Shown here piece after piece: positions 42,601-50,938 of a stretch of DNA of 64,000 bases; positions within the stretch are counted from its first letter, which is position 1, and each line of letters starts with the position of its first letter. Source of the DNA: UBA4732 sp002404095 (lineage in GTDB: Bacteria; Planctomycetota; Planctomycetia; Gemmatales; Gemmataceae); contig DAIPWT010000012.1 in assembly GCA_036783645.1 (NCBI GenBank), forward strand, positions 1 through 64,000. Direction: 5' to 3'. The notes beneath the pieces were generated by a model, which had not been told where the DNA came from, searched no databases, and saw nothing but the letters and a program-made list of their open reading frames with translations. Both the position numbers and the translations under genes were made by a program.

Positions 42601-43624
42601 GCCACTCGTTGGCGCCCGCATTGAGAACCTTGCTCATATTGACTTCCCACGTCCCTCCGCCTTGATTGCCGGCGTGAAGTTTTCCGTTGGCCAGGACGTT
42701 GCCGACCACGTTGAGATTGATGCGGTTGTCCAGGTCGAGAACTAGCGGCGCCACGAGCATCTTGTATTTGACGCCGTTGGAGGAGATGAGGACCGGCGCC
42801 CCAATGTCGATCCATATGCTGTCGTTGCCGCCCGGCGAGTAGACCAGATTTTTCACGTCGCCGGTCGCTGAGGCCGGAGGAGGGAAACTCGCGTTCATAT
42901 CGCCGCGCCGGGGACGAAGCGTCAGGTGTTTGTAGGGGGGATTGGTGTTGCCGGGAGCGTTCCAAGCCGGATTGGCCAGACTTGGGTCAAGCGCGCCGAT
43001 CCCGGTCCAGCTTCGGAAGTACGACGGCTGCAGCACCATCCCATCGGAAGCCCGGATTGTGGCCAGACACATATTATTCAGATCGGCATAGGTGTAAGGC
43101 GCGTTCTGGCTGCCGGTATAAGTGTTGGGAGCGGCGCTGAGGGTGAGGCGGGCGCCGATTCGGGACGGATCGCGAAGAACGCTTCCCGGACTGGGGTTAT
43201 TGCCGTCCGTCGTGAAGAAGGTGTAATTCACCATGTTGTAGCCGTCCGTGGTTCCGAGCGTATTCGGCTCATAGAGCCGCCCCGTGCCGTTGAAAGGCAC
43301 GTCCGACGCTATGCCGTTCACAGCGTTCCACGATCCATACATGGTTTCGGCAAGGCTATGGCCGCGCAGGGCGGACTCGACGCCGGTCTGGTCGTCCACG
43401 CCGTAAATGAGTTGGTTCAAAAAGAACGACAAGGCGGCGTTCGGGTCCATGTCGGCAGTGGTCAACGTCTCCGAATCGCGATTAATGCGGGCCGACTCGG
43501 AGGCGGCGTTGGCGTAGAGGACGAAGGTGATGCCGGCGATGGCGAACAGCGTCAGCATGGCCAGCACGACCAGCAGGATGACGCCGCGGCGTCGCGTCGC
43601 GGCTTGGTTGCGTCGGAGGTTCAT
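39647..43624 (-). CDS. Giant GspK/PilX-like pseudopilin-system protein
   Basis: 1,325 residues. The leader ends RRRG and is followed by the hydrophobic helix VILLVVLAMLTLFAIAGITF, cleaved after G14. Glu at position +5 is missing, as in GspK, the tip minor pseudopilin; GspK proteins are usually about 300-350 residues. The large remainder is rich in Pro, Asn and Thr and has no motif I recognise. A RINRDSETL-type segment follows the helix. It is the last gene of the secretion cluster. GGGGAG precedes the start. Probably a tip or adhesive protein; this is inference. Confidence 0.7.
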   Translation of the reverse strand: MNLRRNQAATRRRGVILLVVLAMLTLFAIAGITFVLYANAASESARINRDSETLTTADMDPNAALSFFLNQLIYGVDDQTGVESALRGHSLAETMYGSWNAVNGIASDVPFNGTGRLYEPNTLGTTDGYNMVNYTFFTTDGNNPSPGSVLRDPSRIGARLTLSAAPNTYTGSQNAPYTYADLNNMCLATIRASDGMVLQPSYFRSWTGIGALDPSLANPAWNAPGNTNPPYKHLTLRPRRGDMNASFPPPASATGDVKNLVYSPGGNDSIWIDIGAPVLISSNGVKYKMLVAPLVLDLDNRINLNVVGNVLANGKLHAGNQGGGTWEVNMSKVLNAGANEWQNIFIGGAGTLGRYGAGQLPIPPATFTPPFAAPGSAPHSYAGIDFNGTTDPPGAPTATGPYQLPAAGGTQSFPTFVPGFGNGGYLETTVNGTAAPYNHPMVFNPLAPMAGNRLLTLPSQASILWAGLNGSPGSDLVRLCPINFSAANPATINLTTLLSMNLDRAGASPYIFDPTTAPYTISTNATGAFTQYGVTAGSAFPPLANRNTPPASTGEFDHPNTWRSILPQMLTRLNLNRTLTAYPPYDTSTGLYTIAAQATQATTERQNFAKEIYNRLVYVTTGGPVPSPIPGGQHDTYQWLAQLSVNIVDYIDTDDVMTPFQWNTAADIVYGTELPKLVVNEGYVQYSNHLPGGIDATGKAVIQYDLNAWIELLNPLPDSPDLNTLAGQPDNAAVLQYPTGAAPIYQVLLTNHNTNIRATSNLTGTPDAAPLMTVNDFTNGGSPSVLQQVILPAGTAYQTSPVAGQGTKGFYTLGPKNDPTIPGVTYPSSNMTVLTVPIPLVGEPAPPTTKTSVLLQRLADPHQVFSPGNPYVTVDYIEDLPPSDGRTATTTTTIATPRVPTWATETSFGRSQPYAAAGGQQMPQAPNTKNAAGPQNTFGRHNAVEDTVPPPPAATAGQTLKVPFDWLVHLDRPLISPVELLQVSAYRPHELTQQFVPGGPFPGVPGTFGTSFQHVAPWTTEKARLYRLLEFVKTWNTPPGLADGGRVPGMVNINTIDLTSSTPSPVFQALADLESGNSFTAADVQTAYTALKTARTPSGIPAIGDQPFWSMAQGAADAGPDAMGGTRGIAQTLLSGAFSTSSAHPYQKMELLNKLFNNVTTRSNTFGVWLTVGFFQVTDDSVLPVKLGAEIGAADGTSIRHHMFAIVDRTNVQTFTTATGAGGVTAGNGVALNINFAPSPPNPANTVIDSRTGRSWQIQQGSLLVYEPNTPNEETVTVLAGGTTANFTLNHNPKVPVASRGNPGPWLRYDPRQDGQVVPYFAIID

Positions 43625-43701
43625 GGGACTCCCCTTCAGTATTCGAGCCTTACATCAATTTCGGAGCGAAAAACTGTCTTTCGACGATAATCAAGGGCGC
43701 C

Positions 43702-43740
43702 AAGGCCGACACCCGCGCGCGTGGGGGGTGTGTCGGCCTT
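43702..43740. repeat. Inverted repeat AAGGCCGACAC
   Basis: Perfect 11-bp arms (43702-43712 and 43730-43740) around a GC-rich loop, in the 154-bp gap before the GspK-like gene. Confidence 0.75.
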
Positions 43741-43778
43741 ACCTTCATTGGCGCCGTTGGGCAACGATAGGCACGTCT

Positions 43779-45170
43779 CTACATTTGCTGCACAATGGTC
43801 ACTTGGCGCGTCTTTTTCGTCTTAAAATCCCACACGCGCAGGGTGATCTGGATGGCCTTGATGATAATCGTTTGCCCAGTGATGTTGTTCTTGTACAGAG
43901 GAACACAAGTGAAGGTGGTTGTGCCGTCGCCAGGCGTGTTCCAGTTCGCGTAGTTGCCCTGGTTCGACCACGTGTCAAAGGCGCGCGGGCCTGCGTTGGA
44001 CGGGAGGCCAGCGGGCGTGGTGAATGGAAACGCCGCATTCTTGTTAGTAAAGGCCACGACGGACGGATCGAACAAGTCCACGAAATCAGACCCGCCTTGG
44101 AGCAGAATTCGCACGTCGAACGACACCACGTCATTCAATAGCAAGTCGGAGGCATTGCCGATCTGCGGATATGCTCCGCCAGTAGGCACACCCGCAAGGT
44201 TGCCAGTGCAATTGAAGCGCTTCACCGGTTGGCTCAGGTCTTGCATCGTATTGAAGGCGTTATTCGACATACTCATTTCAAAGTCGGCATTGGCTTCCGC
44301 CGCGGAGATGGCGGCTGTCTGCGTCCAACTCCTTGGAACGGCCAGCTGTTGCCGTCGGAAGAGAGCGAATAGCTGTTGCGCTTGCGGGCCGGGCGCCGGA
44401 GAGCCTTCCGTCAAATCCCCTGTCGTCTGCTGGAGGAACAATTCCACTTCGGCGAATTGGGAACTGAACACGCTAGCTGGCGGTGGATCTTGATAAAAGT
44501 TGTCGCCGTTCAGGTATGGCCCGGTCGGGCTGCCTTGTAGAAGGGCAGAGCCGGGAGCAACCACAGCGGACAAGAAATCGCTGCGCCGGGCACCGTGTTG
44601 GGCGATGGTGTAATGGAGCGAGGTATTCGTTTGGGTGAAGGAAGGAAGGGTATCCAGATCGACGCCTTCCTGGGTAGCCTGACCTGTCTGATAGATTCGG
44701 AAGAAGCCATAAGGCCCCGGCGGCGGCGTCTTGGTCGTGTCGAGTCGGTCCCAGAAATTGGGGTCGCTCAGACGGGGGCTGCCCTGGTTGCTGTCGGTGA
44801 AATGGTCTTGTCCCAGGTCGTGCTTGATGACGTTGGATGCGGCGCGCAGCTTCTCGGCCATGTCGCCGGCCGCCTTTAGGTCGCTGACGGCCTGCGACGC
44901 GGCCCCGAAGGCGCCTGCCAGGATGCTCATAATAAACAGGATGAGCGCCATCGACACTAGCACTTCTACCAGGGTAAAGCCGGATCGGAGTCCTGGTTCC
45001 CACGCTCTGCGTGGGAACGCAGCCCGGACGCTCTGCGTCCCGAAACCGCTGGGCTGAGCAACCGACCCGTATGGAGCGTCGCCAGCCTGTACCGGACGGG
45101 ACGCAGAGCGTCCGGACGCGGGTTCCCACGCAGAGCGTGGGAACCAGGGTTTCGATAGTGCGCGTCGCAT
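43779..45170 (-). CDS. Pseudopilin (PilW/GspJ-like) with an abnormally long leader
   Basis: 463 residues. The pilin motif SGFTLVEVLVSMALILFIMS has Gly64-Phe65 as the cleavage site and Glu at +5. The leader is 64 residues because an inverted repeat (44992-45148) lies between the start codon and the motif; it encodes FPRSAWEP and FPRRAWEP from its two arms. GGGAG nine bases upstream of ATG 45170 supports that start, and no better internal start is obvious. The mature part includes a DMAEKLRAASNVIKHDLGQD helix. It follows two other pseudopilin genes. Confidence 0.8.
   Translation of the reverse strand: MRRALSKPWFPRSAWEPASGRSASRPVQAGDAPYGSVAQPSGFGTQSVRAAFPRRAWEPGLRSGFTLVEVLVSMALILFIMSILAGAFGAASQAVSDLKAAGDMAEKLRAASNVIKHDLGQDHFTDSNQGSPRLSDPNFWDRLDTTKTPPPGPYGFFRIYQTGQATQEGVDLDTLPSFTQTNTSLHYTIAQHGARRSDFLSAVVAPGSALLQGSPTGPYLNGDNFYQDPPPASVFSSQFAEVELFLQQTTGDLTEGSPAPGPQAQQLFALFRRQQLAVPRSWTQTAAISAAEANADFEMSMSNNAFNTMQDLSQPVKRFNCTGNLAGVPTGGAYPQIGNASDLLLNDVVSFDVRILLQGGSDFVDLFDPSVVAFTNKNAAFPFTTPAGLPSNAGPRAFDTWSNQGNYANWNTPGDGTTTFTCVPLYKNNITGQTIIIKAIQITLRVWDFKTKKTRQVTIVQQM
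44992..45148. repeat. Inverted repeat inside a prepilin leader (GGTTCCCACGCTCTGCG family)
   Basis: Outer arms GGTTCCCACGCTCTGCGTGG (44995-...) and its complement (ending about 45145) flank a second pair GGACGCTCTGCGTCC / GGACGCAGAGCGTCC. It has no stop codon on the minus strand, so the pilin frame stays open through it. Confidence 0.85.
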
Positions 45171-45191
45171 GTTCGTATACTCCCAAAGCGC

Positions 45192-46076
45192 TCAGGGCTG
45201 TGTGTGGAATTCCCATTGGGACGAAGGCGCCGTACCACGGTCGAAAACGTCCACCACGTTGTCCATCACGGTCACGGCAGTGATGGCCCTGGATATCGGA
45301 GTCTGCAATTCCAGGTTCACTTGAGTGGCGCTGACCGTCGTGACGGAAACAACACGGTAAAAATCTCCATGCACCAAGCCGGTGGCCGGATCGGAACTCG
45401 TGTCCAGAATCCAAGTGCCACGACGGATGGTTGGCGCGCTGCCTGTGTAATTCAGTGTCACCGAGGTGTCCTGGTAGGTGCCGGTGCCGGCCTGTACCGC
45501 GTAGGTTGCTTCACCGCCCGGTAACGCCGTCGCCCGGCCCGCGTATACCACAACGGTGAGGCTCGGAACGGACGAGGGCGAAAGCTGGCGCAACATCAGC
45601 CCCCAGGTGTAACGGTCGCCGCGCTGAAGGCTGGCCGTGCCAGGGTTCGCTCCACTGTCGGCCTGCCCGTTGGTATAAAACGTCATGTCATCCAGCAGCG
45701 TAAAGTACCGAGCGGCTGCAGTCGAGGGCGTGTTATTGGGAGCGGGAATGAACGAGGGAGCCACCCGCCGGATGCTACCCCCAAGCGGCCCGGAAGAAAT
45801 GGCGACGCCATACGGATCAACGTATGCGGGGTAAAAGGCACCGGGCTGGACCGGGAGCTGCGGGGGCTGGAGCGGGAACGGATCGTTGCGCAGGTCAAAG
45901 GCGTCGCATATGTTGGCGCCGGCGTTGGCGCAGGAGGCCGCGCGGTCGTACTGGAGCGCCTGCGACATCCGCAGCGCCCCTAAGGGGAACAGAGTCAACA
46001 GCGCTAGTAGGCCGATGGACATGATGAAAATGGCCACCAGCACTTCGATCAGCGTGATACCGGGTCGTCGTCTCAT
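45192..46076 (-). CDS. Pseudopilin (PilV/GspI-like)
   Basis: 294 residues. The short leader MRRRPG is cleaved before ITLIEVLVAIFIMSIGLLAL, with Glu at +5. The mature part has RAASCANAGANICDAFDL and a long beta-rich C-terminus. The start at 46076 follows GGGAG; the frame extends 22 codons upstream into non-pilin sequence. One of five FTLVE-type pseudopilins in a row that would build the short pilus of the secretion machine. Confidence 0.82.
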   Translation of the reverse strand: MRRRPGITLIEVLVAIFIMSIGLLALLTLFPLGALRMSQALQYDRAASCANAGANICDAFDLRNDPFPLQPPQLPVQPGAFYPAYVDPYGVAISSGPLGGSIRRVAPSFIPAPNNTPSTAAARYFTLLDDMTFYTNGQADSGANPGTASLQRGDRYTWGLMLRQLSPSSVPSLTVVVYAGRATALPGGEATYAVQAGTGTYQDTSVTLNYTGSAPTIRRGTWILDTSSDPATGLVHGDFYRVVSVTTVSATQVNLELQTPISRAITAVTVMDNVVDVFDRGTAPSSQWEFHTQP

Positions 46077-46104
46077 AGCAGGTTTCTCCCAGGAGCTTCC
46101 CGGT

Positions 46105-47148
46105 TCACAGTCCCGAGGACCGCGGATCTTTGACATACGCATAGGGGTCGTTAGGTGGGTTGGTACCGGGGGGGGGGATCGGCGTCCCGACCGCCCAAGG
46201 AGCCACGGGGTAGACGCCGATAAAGCCCGTGCGAAACTGGACGGAAAGGATGAGCGGCGCCCCGGGCAGAGGCGCGCCGGCGACAGGGGTCAGCTTCCAA
46301 TTCGGATCGCGCAACCAGAGGGAAACCTTGTCATTGCCCGTCCCCTGACCGACGACCGCTCCAGAAGGCGCGAAGACGATCTCGGCAACAGGCTTGCCTG
46401 GCGGCGTATTGGGCGGCGGGGGCGGCGGGGGCGGCGTCATGCTATCCACGAGATAGCGTAGAGGAAGGTTTTGACAGTAGGTAAATACCTGGTTTGCGGG
46501 GGTTCCCGGCGCCGTCGCCACGGTGTTATCAATGACCACGGTCGATGGTAGTTGGATGATGTCCTCGCTAGGTAGACGGCGTGGGGCGCGAATGATGGTG
46601 TAGGCGCCTGACGTAAGCGGCGACACACTTGAAGCAAGTAGTAGGGAATTTTGAGAAACCACCGCCGCGATTCGGTGAGGCGTTGTGGTTCCGGCCGCCA
46701 CGAAGTAGTCCCCGGCCTGCACCGTTGACTGGTCGATTTCGCCGATGTAATCAGCGCCGCCTAGAAAATCGGGACTAGGCGCCGAAGGCGTACTGAATGT
46801 GAGCGTGGTGCCGTCCGTCGTCGTCCACGTTCCTAAATTGTAATCTTGCGGCTGCTGGACAAGCTCGAGTTGCGAGCTAAAAGTAAACGGGCGACCCTTC
46901 ACGTCCGTGCCGCTCGTGAAAAGTATGCGTATGCCGGTCGGCAGCCCGTCGCGGCGGGCGCGCTGTTTGGCGTTGAGCAACGCGCCGGTGACCGCTTGGG
47001 CGCCGCTCACGGAATGCTGATTGTCCTGGCCGAAAACGATGTAGCCGAGTCCCAGCGCGGCCAGCACCAGGATCAATACCATCACCACCAACAACTCGAT
47101 CAGAGTGAAGGCGTTCCGCCGTCGCGTCAAGCAGTGTGCATGTGTCAT
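46105..47148 (-). CDS. Pseudopilin (GspH-like)
   Basis: 347 residues. The leader MTHAHCLTRRRNA precedes FTLIELLVVMVLILVLAALG, with Ala rather than Gly before the cleavage point and Glu at +5. NAKQRARRDGLPTGIRILF after the helix is typical of GspH/FimT-type proteins. GAGGAG precedes the start. It is 12-13 bp from the next pseudopilin gene. Confidence 0.82.
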   Translation of the reverse strand: MTHAHCLTRRRNAFTLIELLVVMVLILVLAALGLGYIVFGQDNQHSVSGAQAVTGALLNAKQRARRDGLPTGIRILFTSGTDVKGRPFTFSSQLELVQQPQDYNLGTWTTTDGTTLTFSTPSAPSPDFLGGADYIGEIDQSTVQAGDYFVAAGTTTPHRIAAVVSQNSLLLASSVSPLTSGAYTIIRAPRRLPSEDIIQLPSTVVIDNTVATAPGTPANQVFTYCQNLPLRYLVDSMTPPPPPPPPNTPPGKPVAEIVFAPSGAVVGQGTGNDKVSLWLRDPNWKLTPVAGAPLPGAPLILSVQFRTGFIGVYPVAPWAVGTPIPPPGTNPPNDPYAYVKDPRSSGL

Positions 47149-47161
47149 AAACGGCGTCTCC

Positions 47162-48307
47162 TCACTTGGGCGAAGCTAGTTGCGGGTATATGTTGTCGTC
47201 GGCGAAACCGCCCTGCGCTCCCAGTAGTTTGCCAAAGAAGTACGGCACCGGTTCATTCGGCTGGAGGGCGTAGCCAGGACCAATCCCGAGCGGCTCTTTG
47301 TCTAGCCCGAGCTTCTTGTCCGGCCCGGCCGAGACGATGAGCGGGCTGATACGATAAGTTTGCACTTGCGGGAACGACGAGCGAGGAACCAGCGGATGGA
47401 AAATCGCCTGGAACTGCCCGAAAAATGCAGATCCCTGCCAAGTAGGCGATTCTAGGAGGCCGCTAGGGTCGTCAGAGTCGTTATTGTCGCCGAGCTGCGG
47501 ATAATACACGCCGGGGGGTGCGGGCGGAGGGGGCGGGTAAGAAGGAGGGGGCGGGTTGAGAATGGGCGCAGGGTTCAGCTGCAAACTGTAGACCGGCCAG
47601 CGGCAAAACGCCAGAGGCGTCCCCCAGTTGTCCACCAAACCCTTGACCGGCTGCAGATTGCGAGTTTGCCCGCTGCTGGGGTTAGTCGCAATAAAGGGAA
47701 TTTGGCCGAAGTCTTTCAGACTGCCGATGCCGATGTCCGATTCCTGAAGGGCGGTTCCGTCTTCACCACGCTGTAGCGCCCATAGCAAGCAGACGGAAGA
47801 CTCCCACAGAGCCGGCGCAGAGGCGGCCGGATTAGTGTTATACCCTGGCTGCAAAGGCCCGAAGTATCCCAGGGCGTTGAGCTTAGTCTGGTAGGAACTG
47901 AGCGCGGGCATGAAGGGCATTGACGGATAGCCGCTCGGATTCAATGCTTCGATGAAGTTATTCGGGAAAGTCTGCTTGAGCCGTAGTTTGACCCAGATGA
48001 CACGGGCGAGATCTGGATTGCCGCCTGCCATCGGATTAAGCACGTACCCATAAGCGGCAGCCATCGGTCCCGATGTGGGGACCGGCTCCTTGCGAAACTT
48101 GTCCGCCGCGGAGCGATACGACTTAACGAGACTCTCTTGGAGGCGCGTCAACTCGGTCTTGGTATTGATCGCCTGCTGCGCTGGAATCATCTTGATGACG
48201 GCGGCGGCCGTCAGCGAAAGCAGCACGGCGATGATGGTGATGACCACCAGCATCTCGACCATCGTGAAGCCGGCCCGGCGGGCGCTTCGTTTCGTTGTTC
48301 GCGGCAT
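47162..48307 (-). CDS. Pseudopilin (GspG/PilA-like)
   Basis: 381 residues. The leader ends RRAG before FTMVEMLVVITIIAVLLS, with Glu at +5, and a helix TKTELTRLQESLVKSYRSAA follows. It is longer than ordinary GspG (about 140-180 residues); the C-terminal part is Pro-rich with NDSDDPSGLLESP, perhaps a calcium-loop region. GGGAGG precedes the start. Same operon. Confidence 0.8.
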   Translation of the reverse strand: MPRTTKRSARRAGFTMVEMLVVITIIAVLLSLTAAAVIKMIPAQQAINTKTELTRLQESLVKSYRSAADKFRKEPVPTSGPMAAAYGYVLNPMAGGNPDLARVIWVKLRLKQTFPNNFIEALNPSGYPSMPFMPALSSYQTKLNALGYFGPLQPGYNTNPAASAPALWESSVCLLWALQRGEDGTALQESDIGIGSLKDFGQIPFIATNPSSGQTRNLQPVKGLVDNWGTPLAFCRWPVYSLQLNPAPILNPPPPSYPPPPPAPPGVYYPQLGDNNDSDDPSGLLESPTWQGSAFFGQFQAIFHPLVPRSSFPQVQTYRISPLIVSAGPDKKLGLDKEPLGIGPGYALQPNEPVPYFFGKLLGAQGGFADDNIYPQLASPK

Positions 48308-48325
48308 GAAACGTCCTCCCTTAAA

Positions 48326-49369
48326 TTACGGCGCCACGCCGAGCAGGTGCGCGGAGAAGTTGGATTGATCGTCCGCGCCCGCTGGGTCGGTCGTGCCAGT
48401 CCTGGGGTTCCAACCTGCGGTAGCCCCGAACTTGCCGTCTCTGCCCGCTGAAATGATCTGGAACGAGCTGGGGTTCATAAAGCCTGCGCTCGCCGCGTAG
48501 GGCTGCAACGGGGTGCTGGGCGGAGCGGGGGGAAGGGGCGGCGCAGTAAATAGCGACGGACAATCGCTCGACCCGTACTTGTGAGTCGCGTCGCTGTACA
48601 AGCCGCCGCCTTCCAAGTTGTAAGAGGCAAAGAAGGCGTAGGGTTGCCGGTTCGCGTTTCCGCCAGGGCGCGTCCAATTATCCCAATAGATCGGGTAAGA
48701 GCCATAGCCAAAGCCCGGAAGGACCGGAAAATTGACGCCCTGAAAAGCCTGAGAGGTGAACGCCACAAGCCGATTGGACTGGAACTCGAAATACGGCCCT
48801 TGGCGTCTGTCGGTACCGGAAGCCGACGGCGCCAGGGCGGGGTTCTGCTGATTGTTCGAGAAACCGGCCATAGTGATAATGCCCGGCGTTTGTGGGGGGG
48901 GTACGGTGTTCGCCGGGTTGTTAATCGGAATGCCGCCCAGGTGGAATACCAGGCACTGCTGGCCTTCTAAGTACAATTCTTCTTTATCGTTGCCATCGCC
49001 ATTCCAGTCGATGAAGTTGGGGTTACTCAGCGGCAGGTTCTGGAAATCAAAACAAGTGTGCTTTCCAAACCGCTCTATGAGATACGCCTTGCTGTCCAGG
49101 TCCAATTGCGAGCCACTGTAATTATTCCTCTTGCTCAAATGCAACCGACTCGGCACTTTGCTCACATGGGCGTTGCTTATCGCCGACGAGAGCTTCGACT
49201 GTAGCTCGCCGATCTCCGAGCTGCACTGGAGTTCCGGCCCTTTGACGAGGCCGCGCATCACCGCCGCCGTCGTCAGGCTCACCAGGATGGCGATGATCGT
49301 TATCACCACCAACAACTCCACCAGCGTGAACGCCGGCCGGACGCCGGGTTTGCGTTGTCTTTGCGTCAT
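48326..49369 (-). CDS. Pseudopilin (GspG-like)
   Basis: 347 residues. The leader MTQRQRKPGVRPA is followed by FTLVELLVVITIIAILVS; Ala precedes the cleavage point and Glu is at +5. Similar in layout to the next gene downstream, so the two are probably paralogues. It includes WNGDGNDKEELYLEG, a possible Ca-binding loop. GGGGAG precedes the start. First pseudopilin after GspF in transcription order. Confidence 0.8.
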   Translation of the reverse strand: MTQRQRKPGVRPAFTLVELLVVITIIAILVSLTTAAVMRGLVKGPELQCSSEIGELQSKLSSAISNAHVSKVPSRLHLSKRNNYSGSQLDLDSKAYLIERFGKHTCFDFQNLPLSNPNFIDWNGDGNDKEELYLEGQQCLVFHLGGIPINNPANTVPPPQTPGIITMAGFSNNQQNPALAPSASGTDRRQGPYFEFQSNRLVAFTSQAFQGVNFPVLPGFGYGSYPIYWDNWTRPGGNANRQPYAFFASYNLEGGGLYSDATHKYGSSDCPSLFTAPPLPPAPPSTPLQPYAASAGFMNPSSFQIISAGRDGKFGATAGWNPRTGTTDPAGADDQSNFSAHLLGVAP

Positions 49370-49409
49370 GGCCTAGGTCTCCCCTCTCGTCGGTACTCCG
49401 GTTGCTTAC

Positions 49410-49575
49410 CAGTACTTTCAAAAAGTACTCCTCACGCTCCGCGTGAGGAACGGCGAGCGGAGCGTAAGGGGTACATTCTGGGCGTTCGTTGTTCCTCACG
49501 CGGAGCGTGAGGGGTACATTCTGGGCGTTCGTTGTTCCTCACGCGGAGCGTGAGGGGTACTTTTTGAAAGTACTG
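49410..49575. repeat. Complex inverted repeat, AGTACTTT/CCTCACGC family, copy 1
   Basis: Perfect outer arms CAGTACTTTCAAAAAGTAC (49410-49428) and its complement (49557-49575). Inside, a unit beginning GTACATTCTGGGCGTTCGTT repeats head-to-tail with a 43-bp period (49471, 49514). Lies between gspF and the first pseudopilin gene. The related copy is at 54493-54679. Confidence 0.85.
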
Positions 49576-49594
49576 TTACGCTCCCGGCTCGCCT

Positions 49595-50842
49595 TTACTT
49601 GCTCAAGTTGTCCAACAACGACAGCAGCGGCATGAACAACGCGATCACGATGGTGCCGACCATGAAACCGAGGATCACCGTCATCATCGGTTCCAGCAAC
49701 TTCAACAAGCCCTCGACCAGCACGTTCACTTCTTCATCATATACATCAGCGATCTTGTAAAGCATCGAATCCAGATCGCCCGTCTCCTCGCCGACGTCGA
49801 TCATGTTCACCACCATGTCGTCCACCAGCCGGCTCTCTTTCAACGGCTGCGCGATCGTGTCGCCCTCGCGGATCGACTCGTAGACGCGCTGATACATCCG
49901 CTCAAAGACCGCGTTGGTGCATGTTTCGCGGACGATGCTCAACGCCTCCAAGATCGGTACGCCCGACGCCACCAGCGTTCCCAGCGTCCGCATCGTCCGT
50001 GCCACGATCGTCTTCTCGATCAGCTTGCCGATCAGCGGAATCCACAGGTAAATGCGGTCCAGGGCGTAGGCGCCGTGACGGTTGAGGCGGATCAGCTTGA
50101 TGAGCAGCCAGAAACAGAGAGGAAACAGAGGCAGAATGTACCAATACGACACGAACCAACGCGACACGGCCATGAGGAACTTGGTCAGGTCCGGCAGCGG
50201 CAGGCCGAAGTCTTTGAAGATCTTCTCGAACTTCGGGATGATGAAGATCATGATGAACGACAAAATCGACACCGCGACGAGGAGGACTACCACGGGGTAG
50301 ATCATGGCGCCGGTGATCCGGCGTTTGAGGCTCTGCGATTTCTCTTTGAACTCGGCGAGGCGTTTGAGGATGGTTTCGAGGGCGCCGCCGGCCTCGCCGG
50401 CCTTGACCATGTTGACGTACAGACGGTCGAAGCATTTGGGATGCTTGCCGAAGGATTCGCTGAGGGTGTTGCCGGACTCGACGTCGTCCACCACGTCGAT
50501 GAGGGCGTTCTTGAGGACGCCGGGCTTCATCTGGCCTTCAAGGATGCGCAGACTCCGCAATACCGGCAAGCCGGCGTCTTGGAGGGTGGAGAACTGGCGC
50601 GTGAAGGTGCAGAGTTTCTTGGAGGAAACGCCGCCGATGGTGAAGGTTTGGCCCTTCTTGCGGCCGCCTTTCTGGCCCTTCTTCTTGCCGCCCTTCTTGG
50701 CGCCGGCTTGCTCCGTGATCTTGGTCACGAAGTAACCCATTTGGCGGATTTTTTGTTGCGCTTCGTCCTCGCTGCCGGCCTCGACGGAGTCTTTGACTTC
50801 GCCGCCGCTGGTGTCCATCGCTTCGTACTTGAAAGTCGGCAT
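49595..50842 (-). CDS. gspF: Type II secretion / type IV pilus inner-membrane platform protein GspF/PilC
   Basis: 415 residues with two GspF cytoplasmic repeats (about 75-200 and 280-400), each followed by membrane helices; LADFKEKSQSLKRRITGAMIYP-type and KTIVARTMRTLGTLVASGVP segments are family features. A Lys-rich basic stretch (GGKKKGQKGGRKKGQ) at about residues 48-62 is unusual. It connects the ATPases to the pilus base. It is downstream of gspE and upstream of five FTLVE-type pseudopilins on the same strand. Confidence 0.93.
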   Translation of the reverse strand: MPTFKYEAMDTSGGEVKDSVEAGSEDEAQQKIRQMGYFVTKITEQAGAKKGGKKKGQKGGRKKGQTFTIGGVSSKKLCTFTRQFSTLQDAGLPVLRSLRILEGQMKPGVLKNALIDVVDDVESGNTLSESFGKHPKCFDRLYVNMVKAGEAGGALETILKRLAEFKEKSQSLKRRITGAMIYPVVVLLVAVSILSFIMIFIIPKFEKIFKDFGLPLPDLTKFLMAVSRWFVSYWYILPLFPLCFWLLIKLIRLNRHGAYALDRIYLWIPLIGKLIEKTIVARTMRTLGTLVASGVPILEALSIVRETCTNAVFERMYQRVYESIREGDTIAQPLKESRLVDDMVVNMIDVGEETGDLDSMLYKIADVYDEEVNVLVEGLLKLLEPMMTVILGFMVGTIVIALFMPLLSLLDNLSK

Positions 50843-50861
50843 GGCTCGCTCCGCTCGCTAG

Positions 50862-50926
50862 GTAGGGGCGGGGTCTCCCCGCCCTTTTGCGTCTGTCCCA
50901 AGAGGGCGGGGAGACCCCGCCCCTAC
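50862..50926. repeat. 24-bp perfect inverted repeat, GGGGCGGGGTCTCCCCGCCC family
   Basis: GTAGGGGCGGGGTCTCCCCG (50862-...) pairs with its complement (50903-50926). It fills most of the gap between gspF and gspE. The relative at 57344-57407 differs by having TTT in place of TCT. Confidence 0.85.
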
Positions 50927-50938
50927 AGCGATTGACGC

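Noticed and set aside
49122..49499. Repeated short peptide-like frames (MRNNERPEC..., also at 54386-54598)
   Set aside because: Encoded by arms of the AGTACTTT/CCTCACGC palindromes; similarity reflects the repeat, not a protein family.
49471..49558. Possible CRISPR-like periodic array
   Set aside because: Only two units with a 43-bp period, no variable spacers, and the units are part of a larger inverted repeat.
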